Shown piece after piece: positions 17,243 to 27,430 of a stretch of DNA of 60,784 nucleotides; within the stretch, counting starts at the first letter, position 1; each line of letters begins with the position of its first letter. The notes beneath the pieces were generated by a model that did no database searches, was not told the DNA's origin, and worked only from the letters and a program-made list of their open reading frames with translations. A program made the translations under genes and the position numbers. Where the stretch lies: the NCBI RefSeq assembly GCF_024125425.1, contig NZ_JAMXWN010000016.1, positions 1-60,784 on the forward strand. The letters are read 5' to 3'. This DNA comes from Sporolactobacillus kofuensis (lineage in GTDB: Bacteria > Bacillota > Bacilli > Bacillales > Sporolactobacillaceae).

Positions 17243-17319
17243 CTGATATTATATAATTAAGATGTGCTCAAGGATAATGCGTTCAAATAATCGACCATTT
17301 AAATGAGGAGATGAACGAC

Positions 17320-19575
17320 ATGGAAGCAGTAATTAAGGGAAGTAAGTACGGATCCGCCTGGGATGGATTCGTGGATGGCATTTGGAAAAATGAAATTGAC
17401 GTTCGAGACTTTATTATGAAAAACATACACGGGTATACGGAAGACGAGTCATTCCTTGCCGGACCAACAAAGAATACTGAATTACTTTGGAAACAGGTTA
17501 TGGAACTTTCTGAACGGGAACGAAAAAACGGCGGCGTTCTGGATATGGACACTGAAATTGTATCGACGATTACCTCCCATAAGCCAGGCTATCTAAATCG
17601 ATCACTCGAGAAAATTGTCGGTGTACAAACCGATGCGCCGTTCAAACGCTCATTGATGCCTTTTGGTGGCATTCGTATGGCAAAACAAGCTTGTGAATCG
17701 TATGGATATACAATGAGTGACGAAGTGAATCATATTTTTACAGACTATAGAAAAACACATAACCAAGGTGTTTTTGATGCCTATACTGATGAAATGAAAC
17801 TTGCTCGTCACGTGGGCATTATCACAGGTCTTCCTGATGCTTATGGGCGTGGACGGATCATTGGCGACTACCGCCGTATCGCGCTTTACGGCATTGATTT
17901 TCTGATTGATCAAAAGAAAATCGACAAGCAAACCACGAGCCGCAAAATGAGCGAAGACATCATTCGCCTGAGAGAAGAGCTGACTGAACAGATTCGTGCC
18001 TTAGAAGATATTAAAAAAATGGCTGCAAGCTATGGTTTTGATATCTCCAAGCCGGCATCAAATGCACATGAAGCATTCCAATGGTTGTACTTCGGTTATC
18101 TTGCTGCCGTCAAAGAACAAAACGGCGCTGCAATGAGCCTTGGTCGAACCTCGTCTTTCCTTGATATTTATATTGAACGTGATTTGGCGAACCATAGTTT
18201 AACTGAAGAAGAAGCACAAGAGCTGGTCGACCATTTTGTGATGAAATTACGTTTGGTGAAATTTGCACGTACACCAGATTATAACGAATTATTCAGCGGT
18301 GATCCGACATGGGTAACAGAATCCATTGGCGGAATGTCTGTTGACGGACGCACACTCGTTACGAAAAATTCATTCCGATTCTTGCACACACTGGAAAATC
18401 TCGGCCCAGCTCCAGAACCTAACCTGACTGTTCTTTGGTCTGAACAACTACCAAAAGCATTCAAGCAATATTGTGCCAAAATCTCGATTAAAACGAGTGC
18501 AATTCAGTATGAGAATGATGATCTGATGCGCGTACAATACGGCGATGATTATGGCATTGCTTGCTGTGTATCTGCTATGCGGATTGGGAAACAGATGCAG
18601 TTCTTCGGTGCACGCGCAAACTTAGCAAAAACATTGCTCTATGCGATTAATGGCGGCATTGACGAAATCAAGAAGGTTCAAGTTGCTCCAGCACTTGCTC
18701 CAATCACAAGTGACGTCCTGAATTATGATGAGGTCATGATGAAATTTGATCGGATGATGGATTGGTTGTCTGATCTTTATATCAATACATTAAATGTCAT
18801 TCACTATATGCATGATAAGTACTCCTACGAACGCAGCGAGATGGCACTCCATGATACGCATATTCTGCGCACGATGGCAACCGGTATTGCTGGACTGAGT
18901 GTTGCCGCAGACTCACTCAGTGCCATAAAATATGCAAAGGTTCATGTACAACGTGATGATGATGGCCTTGCAGTCGGTTTTACCATTGAAGGCGATTTTC
19001 CAAAATACGGAAATAATGATGATCGCGTCGATTCCATTGCGGTTGACCTTGTTGAACGGTTCATGAATAAGCTTAAGAAAGTTGATACCTACCGTGACTC
19101 TGTTCAGACTTTATCAATATTGACGATCACCTCAAACGTTGTCTACGGCAAGAAAACGGGTAGCACTCCGGATGGACGTTTACGCGGTGAAGCTTTCGCC
19201 CCTGGAGCGAACCCAATGCATGGTCGGGATAGCAAAGGTGCACTTGCTTCTCTATCATCGGTTGCAAAACTGCCGTACCGTTATTCGCTCGATGGTATTT
19301 CAAATACATTTTCGATTGTTCCACAAGCTCTGGGAAAAGATGACGCAGTACGTGAAGCTAATTTGGATGCAATGCTTGATGGATACGCGGTAAAAGGGGG
19401 TCATCATATTAATATCAATGTATTTAACCGCGAGACACTGATTGATGCGATGGATCATCCGGAGAAGTATCCGCAACTAACGATTCGTGTTTCAGGGTAT
19501 GCCGTAAACTTCATTAAACTTACACGTGAGCAACAATTGGAAGTGCTGCATCGTACGTTCCACCAATCAATATGA
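17320..19575 (+). CDS. pflB: Formate C-acetyltransferase (pyruvate formate-lyase)
   Basis: 751 residues, full length. It cleaves pyruvate with CoA to acetyl-CoA and formate under anaerobic conditions. The catalytic cysteine pair Cys415-Cys416 is in GIACCVSAM, and the glycyl radical is Gly726 in RVSGYAVNF near the C-terminus. The start ATG 17320 has GAGGAG nine bases upstream; an ATG at 17311 abuts that SD and is less likely. A perfect cre site overlaps the promoter. pflA follows after 48 bases. The enzyme is inactivated by oxygen, pointing to anaerobic mixed-acid metabolism. Confidence 0.97.
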   Translation: MEAVIKGSKYGSAWDGFVDGIWKNEIDVRDFIMKNIHGYTEDESFLAGPTKNTELLWKQVMELSERERKNGGVLDMDTEIVSTITSHKPGYLNRSLEKIVGVQTDAPFKRSLMPFGGIRMAKQACESYGYTMSDEVNHIFTDYRKTHNQGVFDAYTDEMKLARHVGIITGLPDAYGRGRIIGDYRRIALYGIDFLIDQKKIDKQTTSRKMSEDIIRLREELTEQIRALEDIKKMAASYGFDISKPASNAHEAFQWLYFGYLAAVKEQNGAAMSLGRTSSFLDIYIERDLANHSLTEEEAQELVDHFVMKLRLVKFARTPDYNELFSGDPTWVTESIGGMSVDGRTLVTKNSFRFLHTLENLGPAPEPNLTVLWSEQLPKAFKQYCAKISIKTSAIQYENDDLMRVQYGDDYGIACCVSAMRIGKQMQFFGARANLAKTLLYAINGGIDEIKKVQVAPALAPITSDVLNYDEVMMKFDRMMDWLSDLYINTLNVIHYMHDKYSYERSEMALHDTHILRTMATGIAGLSVAADSLSAIKYAKVHVQRDDDGLAVGFTIEGDFPKYGNNDDRVDSIAVDLVERFMNKLKKVDTYRDSVQTLSILTITSNVVYGKKTGSTPDGRLRGEAFAPGANPMHGRDSKGALASLSSVAKLPYRYSLDGISNTFSIVPQALGKDDAVREANLDAMLDGYAVKGGHHININVFNRETLIDAMDHPEKYPQLTIRVSGYAVNFIKLTREQQLEVLHRTFHQSI

Positions 19576-19623
19576 GTTCTATTCTTTTGCTAGGCATGCG
19601 TTTTGAGAAGGAAGGTGCTGCTT

Positions 19624-20385
19624 GTGATTCTCGGAAATATTCACTCAATTGAATCGTTCGGCACCGTTGATGGACCTGGCATCCGATATGTTGTCTTTAT
19701 GCAAGGATGCCCACTCCGATGCAAGTATTGCCACAATGTCGATACTCGAACTATTGGATCGGGAAAACAAATCAGCGTGGACCAGATCATCAGTGAATTG
19801 AAAGACTATCTGCCGTTTATTCAGTCCTCAGGCGGTGGTATCACCGTAAGCGGCGGCGAAGCATTGCTGCAAATGCCTTTTCTGCAAGAGCTTTTCAAGG
19901 CATGCAAAGCAATTGGTGTTCATACTGCACTTGATACGTCTGGTTGCTGCTATGTGGATGCTCCATTCTTCCACAAGCAATTTGACGAACTTGCCAAATA
20001 CACGGATCTTGTCCTTTTGGATATTAAGGAAATCAATGCCGAACGTCATAAATGGCTGACCGGGCAGCCAAACAAACATATTCTTGCTTTTGCAAAATTG
20101 TTATCTGAGAAACAAATTCCGGTCTGGATCAGACATGTGCTCGTCCCAACCGTTACCGATTCTGAAAAAGATTTAACTGATCTTGGCGCGTTCATCAACA
20201 CGCTGAATAATGTTGAACGTGTTGAAATACTGCCCTATCATAAAATGGGTGTGTTCAAATGGGAAGCGATGGGACTTGACTATCCACTTGAAGGCATCGA
20301 ACCTCCAACAGACTCCGATGTGAAGCGTGCGGCACAGTTCATTCAGCAAAATCTGGCAAAGCCGCTCGTTGCAATACCTCAATAA
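19624..20385 (+). CDS. pflA: Pyruvate formate-lyase activating enzyme (radical SAM)
   Basis: 253 residues from GTG 19624 (GAAGGAAGG upstream). The radical-SAM cluster motif CxxxCxxC is Cys29, Cys33 and Cys36 in GCPLRCKYCHN; GGGITVSGGEALLQ is the SAM-binding GGE region. It installs the glycyl radical on PflB using a [4Fe-4S] cluster and S-adenosylmethionine. It lies directly downstream of pflB and ends in a terminator, so the two form a closed operon. Confidence 0.96.
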   Translation: MILGNIHSIESFGTVDGPGIRYVVFMQGCPLRCKYCHNVDTRTIGSGKQISVDQIISELKDYLPFIQSSGGGITVSGGEALLQMPFLQELFKACKAIGVHTALDTSGCCYVDAPFFHKQFDELAKYTDLVLLDIKEINAERHKWLTGQPNKHILAFAKLLSEKQIPVWIRHVLVPTVTDSEKDLTDLGAFINTLNNVERVEILPYHKMGVFKWEAMGLDYPLEGIEPPTDSDVKRAAQFIQQNLAKPLVAIPQ

Positions 20386-20394
20386 CATTAATTA

Positions 20395-20432
20395 AGAGAG
20401 CACTGCGCAGTACATGCGTGGTGCTCTCTTTC
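20395..20432 (+). terminator. pflBA operon terminator
   Basis: AGAGAGCAC pairs with GTGCTCTCTTT, just after the pflA stop. Confidence 0.82.
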
Positions 20433-20447
20433 TGTGTGGAAAAACAC

Positions 20448-21017
20448 TTATTTTGAATACGTTCTTACATGAGGTGGAACATAGGTCTCGATAAACGTCT
20501 TGATTTCATCAAATGAATCAGAAATAAGAACTTTTTTGCGATCTTCTGATGAAAGGAACCCTTCATCCACCATTTGATCAAAAAAGCGACCGATTAAGTC
20601 GTAATAACCATTCACATTAAGGAAAATGCATGGGCTGGCATTCTCTCCAAGCCGAGCCCAAGAAATTGCTTCGGATATCTCTTCAAGTGTTCCTGGCCCT
20701 CCAGGCAATGCCATACAGCAATCAGATAAATCCATCATTTTCTTTTTCCGTTCATCCATATCATTGACAACGACTAGCCGGCTCAATTGATCATGGGCAA
20801 TTTCTCGATCAACGAGAAATTGGGGCATCACGCCTATTACTTTCCCGCCATGATCCAGCACCGTATCAGCAACGATTCCCATTAAGCCTACTTTCCCACC
20901 GCCATAGACCAATTCACACTGCGCGTCCGTGATCCATTTTGCTAGTTTTACCGCATAGTCTTCATAAATCGGGTTCTTCCCTTTGCTCGCACCACAATAC
21001 ACTGCAATCCTTTTCAC
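20448..21017 (-). CDS. LOG-family protein (TIGR00730, cytokinin riboside phosphorylase-like)
   Basis: 189 residues from GTG 21017 (GGGAG upstream; the longer in-frame extension lacks a ribosome site). It has the Rossmann-type N-terminus IAVYCGASKG, LVYGGGKVGLMG, and the family signature ALPGGPGTLEEISEA. LOG-like proteins hydrolyse nucleoside 5'-monophosphates to base plus ribose phosphate; the in vivo role in Firmicutes is unclear. It is convergent with pflA and divergent from murR. Confidence 0.88.
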   Translation of the reverse strand: MKRIAVYCGASKGKNPIYEDYAVKLAKWITDAQCELVYGGGKVGLMGIVADTVLDHGGKVIGVMPQFLVDREIAHDQLSRLVVVNDMDERKKKMMDLSDCCMALPGGPGTLEEISEAISWARLGENASPCIFLNVNGYYDLIGRFFDQMVDEGFLSSEDRKKVLISDSFDEIKTFIETYVPPHVRTYSK

Positions 21018-21166
21018 GTTTGTTCTCCCTTCTCTTACAAACTCTATGATTAATATAACATGGATAGCGCATCGCATTGGCACATCGAGAACTAGCATTT
21101 TACAAGTAGTACCTAACTTCATCAGTTCTAATCGACTATATTTTCCCTACTCTTTTCTTCTTTTCT

Positions 21167-21195
21167 TGCAACCCTTCTCAATCAATAATATGATT
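21167..21195 (+). promoter_or_regulatory. Promoter of murR
   Basis: TTGCAA, 17-base spacer, TATGAT: a near-consensus sigma-A promoter 50 bases before the TTG start. Confidence 0.65.
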
Positions 21196-21244
21196 AGGTA
21201 AATATGGAGCAATGCGCATGCATTCCTTAATGGAGGACGACCAA

Positions 21245-22093
21245 TTGAGTTCACTGATACAGCAAATAAAAAATCGTCTGAACCACTTATCCGAAGCAGA
21301 AAAAAGAGTGGGCGCTTATATTACGAAGTATCCGGAACTTGTGCCAAACATGACATCCAAAGACCTCTCGATTAAGGCCGATGTAAGTGAAGCAAGTGTT
21401 GTACGCTTCTGTAAATCGATTGGTGCAGCAAATTTCAAAACCTTTAAACTTGAATTGGCAAAAGAACTCACACTTTCTCATGAAGATCTCACCGATTTTT
21501 CAAGCCTTCAGAAAAAGGATTCACCTTACGATCTTTTCTGTAAAGTTACCCAATTAAATAAAAGAGCAATTGAATCAACCCAGCTTTCCCTCGAAAGAAA
21601 AAATTTTGAAAAGGCTGTGGAACATCTTCTGTCAGCAGATCGGATTATTTTTTTTGGTGTTGGCGGATCATCCATTGCTGCTATTGACGGAAGTTATAAA
21701 TTTTCGAGACTGGGTTATCATTCAGTAATGACTCCGGATTTTCATCAACTCGCCGCTACAATCCCCTTTCTAACATCCTCATCCGTATTCGTTGCGGTAA
21801 GTATGTCAGGAAAAACAAAAGACATACTCCAACTTGCAAAACTGATGAAGAATAAAAACGCGTGTATCATAGCGATTACCAATGCGCAAAATTCTCCACT
21901 TTTTAAGCTATCTGATATTCAACTTTGTACGCCCGTTGTGGAGCAAGACTTTCGGATCGGCAGTATTGCATCAATCATGACACAACTGAACATCATCGAT
22001 GCACTCTATCTCAGCGTGTTCCATCTCTCCGGTAATCAACTGGTTGACCAATACCGTGAAGCGCGTGAAGCAGTCATTAAATTTCGACGATAA
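21245..22093 (+). CDS. murR: MurR/RpiR-family regulator of MurNAc use
   Basis: 282 residues: N-terminal RpiR helix-turn-helix (about 1-75; EASVVRFCKSIG) and a C-terminal SIS sugar-phosphate-binding domain (IIFFGVGGSSIAA, FVAVSMSGKTKD). I choose TTG 21245, since GGAGGA lies at 21232-21237; ATGs at 21212 and 21218 are served only by a weaker GGAG. In this setting it should sense MurNAc-6-phosphate and control the following murQ-murP-mupG unit, which has its own promoter and a TGAAA-n5-TTTCA palindrome. Confidence 0.88.
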   Translation: MSSLIQQIKNRLNHLSEAEKRVGAYITKYPELVPNMTSKDLSIKADVSEASVVRFCKSIGAANFKTFKLELAKELTLSHEDLTDFSSLQKKDSPYDLFCKVTQLNKRAIESTQLSLERKNFEKAVEHLLSADRIIFFGVGGSSIAAIDGSYKFSRLGYHSVMTPDFHQLAATIPFLTSSSVFVAVSMSGKTKDILQLAKLMKNKNACIIAITNAQNSPLFKLSDIQLCTPVVEQDFRIGSIASIMTQLNIIDALYLSVFHLSGNQLVDQYREAREAVIKFRR

Positions 22094-22126
22094 ATGGCCA
22101 ACCATGAGCGTTTATTTGCTCATTTA

Positions 22127-22141
22127 TGAAACTTAATTTCA
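22127..22141. promoter_or_regulatory. Putative MurR operator upstream of murQ
   Basis: Perfect inverted repeat TGAAA-CTTAA-TTTCA, 18 bases before the -35 of the murQ promoter. RpiR-type regulators often bind such TGAAA/TTTCA repeats. Assignment to MurR rests on position. Confidence 0.45.
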
Positions 22142-22159
22142 TTATTTTTATCTAATATA

Positions 22160-22187
22160 TTGACTTTTTATTTCAATTTAATAGAAT
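22160..22187 (+). promoter_or_regulatory. Promoter of murQ-murP-mupG
   Basis: TTGACT, 16-base spacer, TAGAAT, 45 bases before the GTG start of murQ. Confidence 0.65.
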
Positions 22188-22232
22188 ATTAGTAATAAAC
22201 ATAATAAAGAAAACAGAAAAGGTGTGTTTGCA

Positions 22233-23126
22233 GTGACTGAAAACCTCTCTACCGAAAGCCGAAATCAGAACACGATGAACCTCGACACCATGTCCCTGCA
22301 TGAATTATTAGCATTAATGAATCATGAAGATCAAACCGTACCTCTAGCCATTCAAAAATCGCTACCAGCGATTAAAAAAGCTGTCGAATGCGTGGTTTCC
22401 TCATTCCAAGCAGGAGGCAGGTTAATCTACATAGGTGCGGGTACAAGTGGAAGACTCGGTGTTCTCGACGCATCGGAATGTCTGCCTACATTCAGCGTTT
22501 CTACACGGATGGTGAAAGGGATCATTGCTGGTGGAGAAAAGGCATTGACGACGGCTATCGAAGGCGCAGAGGATAACGAGAAACTGGGAGGTGAAGATCT
22601 ACAGAGACAAGCGATCAGTAAATTGGATACTGTTATCGGTATCGCTGCTAGTGGGCGAACACCCTATGTGATTGGCGGACTTAATTATGCACGAAGCCAA
22701 GGAGCAAAAACGATAAGTCTTGCCTGTAATACGCACGCAGAAATTAGTCACGATGCAGATGTCGCTATTGAAATTGAAACAGGTCCAGAAGTGCTGACAG
22801 GCTCAACGCGACTAAAAGCCGGTACCGCTCAGAAACTGGTCCTTAATATGATTTCCACTGCAGCCATGGTTCAGATTGGAAAAGTTTACGGAAATTTAAT
22901 GGTAGACCTGCAGCCATCGAATAAAAAGTTGATCGAGCGATCGAAGCGCATCATTATGCAGGCTACGGGTTGCGCTTTTGAAACGGCGCAGCATCAATTT
23001 GAAGATGCGCATCACAATGTTAAAGCTGCTATCGTCATGATCTTACTTAATTGTTCCTATGAAAATGCGATTGATCAATTACACGAAGCAAAGGGCTTTA
23101 TTCGAAAAACCTTGAAGGAGGAATGA
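22233..23126 (+). CDS. murQ: N-acetylmuramic acid 6-phosphate etherase
   Basis: 297 residues from GTG 22233 (AAAAGG upstream). SIS-fold lyase that removes the D-lactyl ether from MurNAc-6-phosphate to give GlcNAc-6-phosphate. The signature GAGTSGRLGVLDASECLPT is present, as are the IEGAEDN and RLKAGTAQKLVLNM blocks, and length is normal. It overlaps murP by four bases (ATGA), showing tight translational coupling. Its place after murR fits cell-wall sugar recycling. Confidence 0.96.
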   Translation: MTENLSTESRNQNTMNLDTMSLHELLALMNHEDQTVPLAIQKSLPAIKKAVECVVSSFQAGGRLIYIGAGTSGRLGVLDASECLPTFSVSTRMVKGIIAGGEKALTTAIEGAEDNEKLGGEDLQRQAISKLDTVIGIAASGRTPYVIGGLNYARSQGAKTISLACNTHAEISHDADVAIEIETGPEVLTGSTRLKAGTAQKLVLNMISTAAMVQIGKVYGNLMVDLQPSNKKLIERSKRIIMQATGCAFETAQHQFEDAHHNVKAAIVMILLNCSYENAIDQLHEAKGFIRKTLKEE

Positions 23127-24511
23127 ATGAAATGAAAAAGGAACAACAGATGGCAGCATCAATTATGGAGTACATTGGTGGCAAAGATAATATTCAGAAA
23201 ATTATGTTTTGCCAGACACGATTACGTTTGTCCGTCATTCAAAAAAATTCTGCTGATCTTGAAAAAATCAAAGGGATCAATGGAGTCATGGGTGTTGTTG
23301 ATGATGACACGATTCAAGTTGTTGTCGGCCCAGGAACAGTTAACAAAGTTGCTGATGAATTAAGTTCCTTAACCGGACTTGCTATTGGCGAAGAAAATAA
23401 TCCTGATGATTTAACGCTTAGCGAACGCGCAGCGATAAATAAACAAAACATCAAAGACAAAACCAAGAAGACACCAATTAAACAGCTGTTAAGAAAGATT
23501 GGCAACATCTTCATTCCACTCATTCCCGGTCTCGTTGCCTCCGGACTCATTAACGGAATTGCTAACTTTGCAATAAACGCTGGGGCAAATCCCAAATCAA
23601 CCCTACTTTCCATCTTGGTTTTGATCGGGAGCAGTATTTTCACCTTTCTTGCTATTCTTGTCGGTTGGAATACAGCCAAAGAATTTAATGGAACTCCTGT
23701 TCTTGGCGCCATCATGGGCATGATCTTATTTAATCCAATGCTCGCAAATATCACCATTTACGGAGCACCATTAACCCCCGGACGTGGTGGCCTGTTTGGC
23801 GTTATCTTTGCAGCTTGGCTTGTTACAGTCATCGAAAAACAAGTCCGAAAAGGCGTTCCAACGAGCATCGATATTATCCTAACGCCTCTTATTTCACTCT
23901 TAATTGTCGGCCTTCTCTCTCTCTATGCCATTCAGCCGCTATTCGGTATCTTCTCAGATGGAATTACGAGTGGTATTCAAGCCATACTAAATATTGGTGG
24001 CGTTGTTTCCGGGGCACTGCTCTCTGGCTTCTTCCTTCCTTTAGTCATGGTCGGCTTGCATCAAGGTTTGACACCTATCCACCTCGACCTGATTCATCGG
24101 TTCGGGTATACGAGTTTGCTCCCAGTACTAGCTATGGCCGGAGCAGGACAAGTCGGTGCTGCTATTGCGATCTATGTGAAAACAAAAAGTCAGAAATTAA
24201 AGAACAATATCAAAGGCGGGCTTCCCGTCGGATTTCTTGGTATCGGTGAACCTCTGCTTTACGGTGTCACCCTCCCACTCGGCAGACCGTTTATCACTGC
24301 CTGCATTGGTGCAGCATTTGGCGGCGCATTCCAAGCAGCCATGCACACTGGCGCAGTAGGCATCGGTGTTTCTGGTCTTTCTTTAATCCCGCTGATTGCA
24401 CAAAATAAATACATCTATTACTTTATCGGTCTTGTCATTGCGTACGTCGTAGGGTTTATCCTAACCTACTTGTTCGGTTACAATGAAAAAATGGCAGAAA
24501 ATATTAAATAA
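23123..24511 (+). CDS. murP: MurNAc-specific PTS EIIBC permease
   Basis: 462 residues: an EIIB domain at about 1-90 with phosphorylated Cys30 in MFCQTRLRLSV, then an EIIC membrane domain with about ten hydrophobic segments and the GIGEPLLYGVTLP signature. It imports and phosphorylates MurNAc in one step, giving MurNAc-6-phosphate for MurQ. No EIIA domain is fused, so it must borrow a glucose-type EIIA. The specificity is inferred from family and neighbours. AAGGAGGA precedes the start. Confidence 0.93.
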   Translation: MNEMKKEQQMAASIMEYIGGKDNIQKIMFCQTRLRLSVIQKNSADLEKIKGINGVMGVVDDDTIQVVVGPGTVNKVADELSSLTGLAIGEENNPDDLTLSERAAINKQNIKDKTKKTPIKQLLRKIGNIFIPLIPGLVASGLINGIANFAINAGANPKSTLLSILVLIGSSIFTFLAILVGWNTAKEFNGTPVLGAIMGMILFNPMLANITIYGAPLTPGRGGLFGVIFAAWLVTVIEKQVRKGVPTSIDIILTPLISLLIVGLLSLYAIQPLFGIFSDGITSGIQAILNIGGVVSGALLSGFFLPLVMVGLHQGLTPIHLDLIHRFGYTSLLPVLAMAGAGQVGAAIAIYVKTKSQKLKNNIKGGLPVGFLGIGEPLLYGVTLPLGRPFITACIGAAFGGAFQAAMHTGAVGIGVSGLSLIPLIAQNKYIYYFIGLVIAYVVGFILTYLFGYNEKMAENIK

Positions 24512-24525
24512 AAGATTTGAGTATT

Positions 24526-24573
24526 AATGAGAGATGGAGTAGGTTAACGACAAGACCTCCTTCATCTCTCATT
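24526..24573 (+). promoter_or_regulatory. Intra-operon hairpin between murP and mupG
   Basis: AATGAGAGATGGAG pairs with CTCC-TTCATCTCTCATT. No U tract follows, so it is more likely an mRNA stability or processing element than a terminator. Confidence 0.5.
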
Positions 24574-24599
24574 ATTTATCTCTGAAAGGAAGTAGCCAA

Positions 24600-25664
24600 A
24601 TGCTTGGTTTCTCAATTTATTTAAATCAATCCATAAACAAGCAGCAGAAAAGAATTGAAAATTATCAGGCACATGGCTTTGACATGATTTTCACTTCTTT
24701 GCACATTCCTGAAGAAGATGCTGGAGTGTATCAGCAGCGTCTTTATGATTTGGGTGCGTTGGCAAAAGCGTTTAAATTGGATGTAATCGTTGATATCGAT
24801 GCCCATTCTTTAAATGATTTCCATCTTTCTCTAAATGAAGTCAATCACATCACACAATTTGGTATTACTGCTCTTCGTTTAGACGATGGATTTGATGAGG
24901 AAACCACTGCTGCCTTATCGAATCAAATGCCAATCGTGCTGAATGCCAGCACACTCACTGCCGAGTCATTAAAAAAAATGGCGGACAAGGGATTGAATAC
25001 CAACAAGGTTACCGCCTGCCATAATTTCTATCCACGTCCTGAGACCGGTCTGTCCCGAGAAGCGTTCCAAAAAAGTAATCAACTGTTTAAAAAGTCAGGT
25101 TTGTCGGTTGCCGCTTTTTTCCCAGGGGATCAAGACTTGCGTGGACCGATCTATAAAGGCTTGCCAACACTCGAAGATCACCGCCAATGCTCACCATTTA
25201 CCGCTTTTTTAGATTTATGCCAAGAAGATGTTGATCTAGTGATACTTGGTGACCCAGGTATAAGTAATCGTGCACTTCACCAAATTTCCGAATGGAAAGA
25301 AGAAGGAAGCGTATTGCTTCATGCACACCCCCTAATAAGTGATGCTGCCATACTCCAGGCGGCGTCTGTAGTGCAGTCAAATCGTCCGGACGAAGCACGC
25401 GATTGCATTCGCTCTCAGGAGTCCAGACAAAAGCAACTGATTAAGCCACCGGTCTTCTCTCACAATGCGGGACCAAGACCGATCGGCTCTGTAACTGTTG
25501 ACAATCAGCTTTACGGACGATATCAAGGTGAAATTCAGATTACAAAAAGACAGTTACCTTTGGATCCAAAAGTAACTGTCATTGGCAAAATTATTGATGA
25601 AGATCTCCCTCTGCTGTCCTTCATTCATGGGCGCACTAAATTTCAAATTGAGTGGATCAAGTAA
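24600..25664 (+). CDS. mupG: 6-phospho-N-acetylmuramidase MupG (DUF871)
   Basis: 354 residues: an N-terminal TIM-barrel (about 1-240; GFDMIFTSLHIPEE, LRLDDGF, KVTACHNFYPRPETGL) and a C-terminal beta domain (HNAGPRPIGSVTVDNQLYGRY). MupG proteins hydrolyse MurNAc-6P-GlcNAc disaccharides taken up from peptidoglycan turnover. The position after murP supports this over a generic DUF871 label. The AAAGGAAG ribosome site is eight bases upstream of ATG. A terminator closes the operon. No NagZ- or AmiE-like gene accompanies it. Confidence 0.9.
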   Translation: MLGFSIYLNQSINKQQKRIENYQAHGFDMIFTSLHIPEEDAGVYQQRLYDLGALAKAFKLDVIVDIDAHSLNDFHLSLNEVNHITQFGITALRLDDGFDEETTAALSNQMPIVLNASTLTAESLKKMADKGLNTNKVTACHNFYPRPETGLSREAFQKSNQLFKKSGLSVAAFFPGDQDLRGPIYKGLPTLEDHRQCSPFTAFLDLCQEDVDLVILGDPGISNRALHQISEWKEEGSVLLHAHPLISDAAILQAASVVQSNRPDEARDCIRSQESRQKQLIKPPVFSHNAGPRPIGSVTVDNQLYGRYQGEIQITKRQLPLDPKVTVIGKIIDEDLPLLSFIHGRTKFQIEWIK

Positions 25665-25729
25665 GGACGAAATAGAAAACCCTCTCAGGGAATTCGTTCA
25701 TTATCGGTGCAAGACATAGACATTCTTGG

Positions 25730-25780
25730 GCACCTGTTCAGACACATGTGTATGATTCTGAACAGGTGCTCTATTTTTTT
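25730..25780 (+). terminator. mur operon terminator
   Basis: GCACCTGTTCAGA pairs with TCTGAACAGGTGC and is followed by a T-rich run. Confidence 0.9.
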
Positions 25781-25832
25781 GTTCCGTATCAAATCATGGA
25801 TTTTGGTATATCTGTAGCTTGCACCTTTAAGA

Positions 25833-27251
25833 TTAGCTATCTAATCTTTTCCGTTTCATTTCACCACTCTCAAAACTAAACAATGTCGGATGATCCTCGA
25901 TGATCGTCTGAAGATGGACGGGTCTCCCCCACAACTGAACGAGATAGTTCAGTACACCTTCCAAGTCTCGAGTATCCAGTTCTGTACCTTCGTATCGGTG
26001 TTTCAATAACAATTCGCCATTGTTCTGGTAGTCACCATTTTCAACAACAATATAGGGAAATCCACCGTTAATCCGCATTGACACAAGCTGATCACGGACA
26101 CTGATCCATTCCTTATCGGTAATGGTGTAATTGTCCCCTTTCTTCTCAAACAGAAACAGATCTTCTTGTTGCACCAGTTTCTTAGATAAGTAATTTCGAA
26201 TAAAAGATTGATCAGACTCAAGTTCTCGAACTTCAAAAATTTTATCGCGTCCCGAATTTTCCTTAACACCAACGTTCATCATCTCTTCACTGGGATGATT
26301 GTACGTTTCTTCAATATCCTCAAAAATTTTCAGCCCTAAATAGTAGGGATTAAGGCTTTGCTGGGAAGGCTGCACAACCTGAGCATTCAATTTCGCAAAC
26401 TCTACAGCCTCCGACGATGTCAGATCTAATTCACGTATAATCCGGGCATGCCAATAAGAAGCCCATCCCTCATTCATGATTTTTGTTTCGAGCTGAGGCC
26501 AAAAGTAGAGCATCTCCTCACGAAGCATGGTCAATATATCTCTCTGCCAATCGTCAAGCACTTTACTGTACTCCTCAATAAAAAAGAGCAAATCCTTCTC
26601 CGGTCGGTTCGGAAATTTGGTTGACTCCACTGTTTCTTTTGTTGCGTCTTCAGGATCATCCAAGTTGAGAAGATCCTGATATTCAGACAACGGTTTCTTT
26701 CGTTTCTTAATTTGTTTTCCCGGCTTGCTATCTAGCCAATCACCTTTGCGAATAATCCGAGGGTCGACATGTTCCTGAATAGCCAGTACCGCATCGATAA
26801 AATGTTCAACATTCTTGCTCCCGTATTTTTCCTCGTAGTTATGAATCCGTTCTGCCGTCGCACTCATACTTTCTACCATGTCACGTCTCGTATTGATAAA
26901 GCGCACATTATTTTTGAAAAAATCACAATGGGCCAGCACATGGGCGACAATCATCTTATTTTGAATCAGGCTGTTTGTATTGAGTAGAAATGCGTAGCAA
27001 GGGTTCGAGTTAATTACTAATTCATAGATTTTACTTAACCCGAGGTCATACTGTAATTTCATCTTATAAAATTGCTTGCCGAAGCTCCAATGTGAGAAGC
27101 GTGTCGGCATTCCGTAAGCACCAAATGTATAAATAATCTCTGCAGGACAGATTTCATAGCGCATGGGGTAGAAGTCCAGACCGAATCCTTTAGCAATTTC
27201 CGTGATTTCGCTGATTGATCGTTCAAGTTCCTGATGATCATCTTTTTTCAT
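25833..27251 (-). CDS. spoVR: SpoVR stage V sporulation protein
   Basis: 472 residues, the normal length. Family blocks include [21 protein letters not shown] near the N-terminus (quoted in part), [18 protein letters not shown] in the middle and [18 protein letters not shown] near the end. SpoVR is needed for normal spore cortex formation in Bacillus, and its family is often functionally linked to PrkA and YhbH, both present elsewhere in this window. I prefer ATG 27251 with GAAAGGATG upstream. A sigma-E-like promoter lies 54-83 bases upstream. Confidence 0.95.
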   Translation of the reverse strand: MKKDDHQELERSISEITEIAKGFGLDFYPMRYEICPAEIIYTFGAYGMPTRFSHWSFGKQFYKMKLQYDLGLSKIYELVINSNPCYAFLLNTNSLIQNKMIVAHVLAHCDFFKNNVRFINTRRDMVESMSATAERIHNYEEKYGSKNVEHFIDAVLAIQEHVDPRIIRKGDWLDSKPGKQIKKRKKPLSEYQDLLNLDDPEDATKETVESTKFPNRPEKDLLFFIEEYSKVLDDWQRDILTMLREEMLYFWPQLETKIMNEGWASYWHARIIRELDLTSSEAVEFAKLNAQVVQPSQQSLNPYYLGLKIFEDIEETYNHPSEEMMNVGVKENSGRDKIFEVRELESDQSFIRNYLSKKLVQQEDLFLFEKKGDNYTITDKEWISVRDQLVSMRINGGFPYIVVENGDYQNNGELLLKHRYEGTELDTRDLEGVLNYLVQLWGRPVHLQTIIEDHPTLFSFESGEMKRKRLDS

Positions 27252-27304
27252 GAATACAGCATCCTTTCTGAACTGTCTCACCTTAGAAAATGACTTTATT
27301 CTTC

Positions 27305-27334
27305 ATCTTATGAACCTGACCAATCGGAATATGC
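27305..27334 (-). promoter_or_regulatory. Sigma-E-like promoter of spoVR
   Basis: On the reverse strand, GCATATT (a good sigma-E -35), a 15-base spacer and CATAAGAT (compare the CATACA-T -10). It lies upstream of a known mother-cell gene family, which raises the likelihood. Confidence 0.55.
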
Positions 27335-27365
27335 CGCGAGAATCGGTAGGAAAATACATTTCACA

Positions 27366-27407
27366 AAAAAAATAAGGCAAGCCAACATGTGCTGGTTGCC
27401 TTATTTC
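27366..27407 (-). terminator. Terminator of the moxR-DUF58-transglutaminase operon
   Basis: On the reverse strand AATAAGGCAACCAGCACATG is complemented by the following CATGTTGGCTTGCCTTATT, then eight T's. It lies about 230 bases after the operon's last stop, beyond repeat copy C. Confidence 0.85.
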
Positions 27408-27430
27408 TACGAAAAAAAGCTGGGAAAAAA

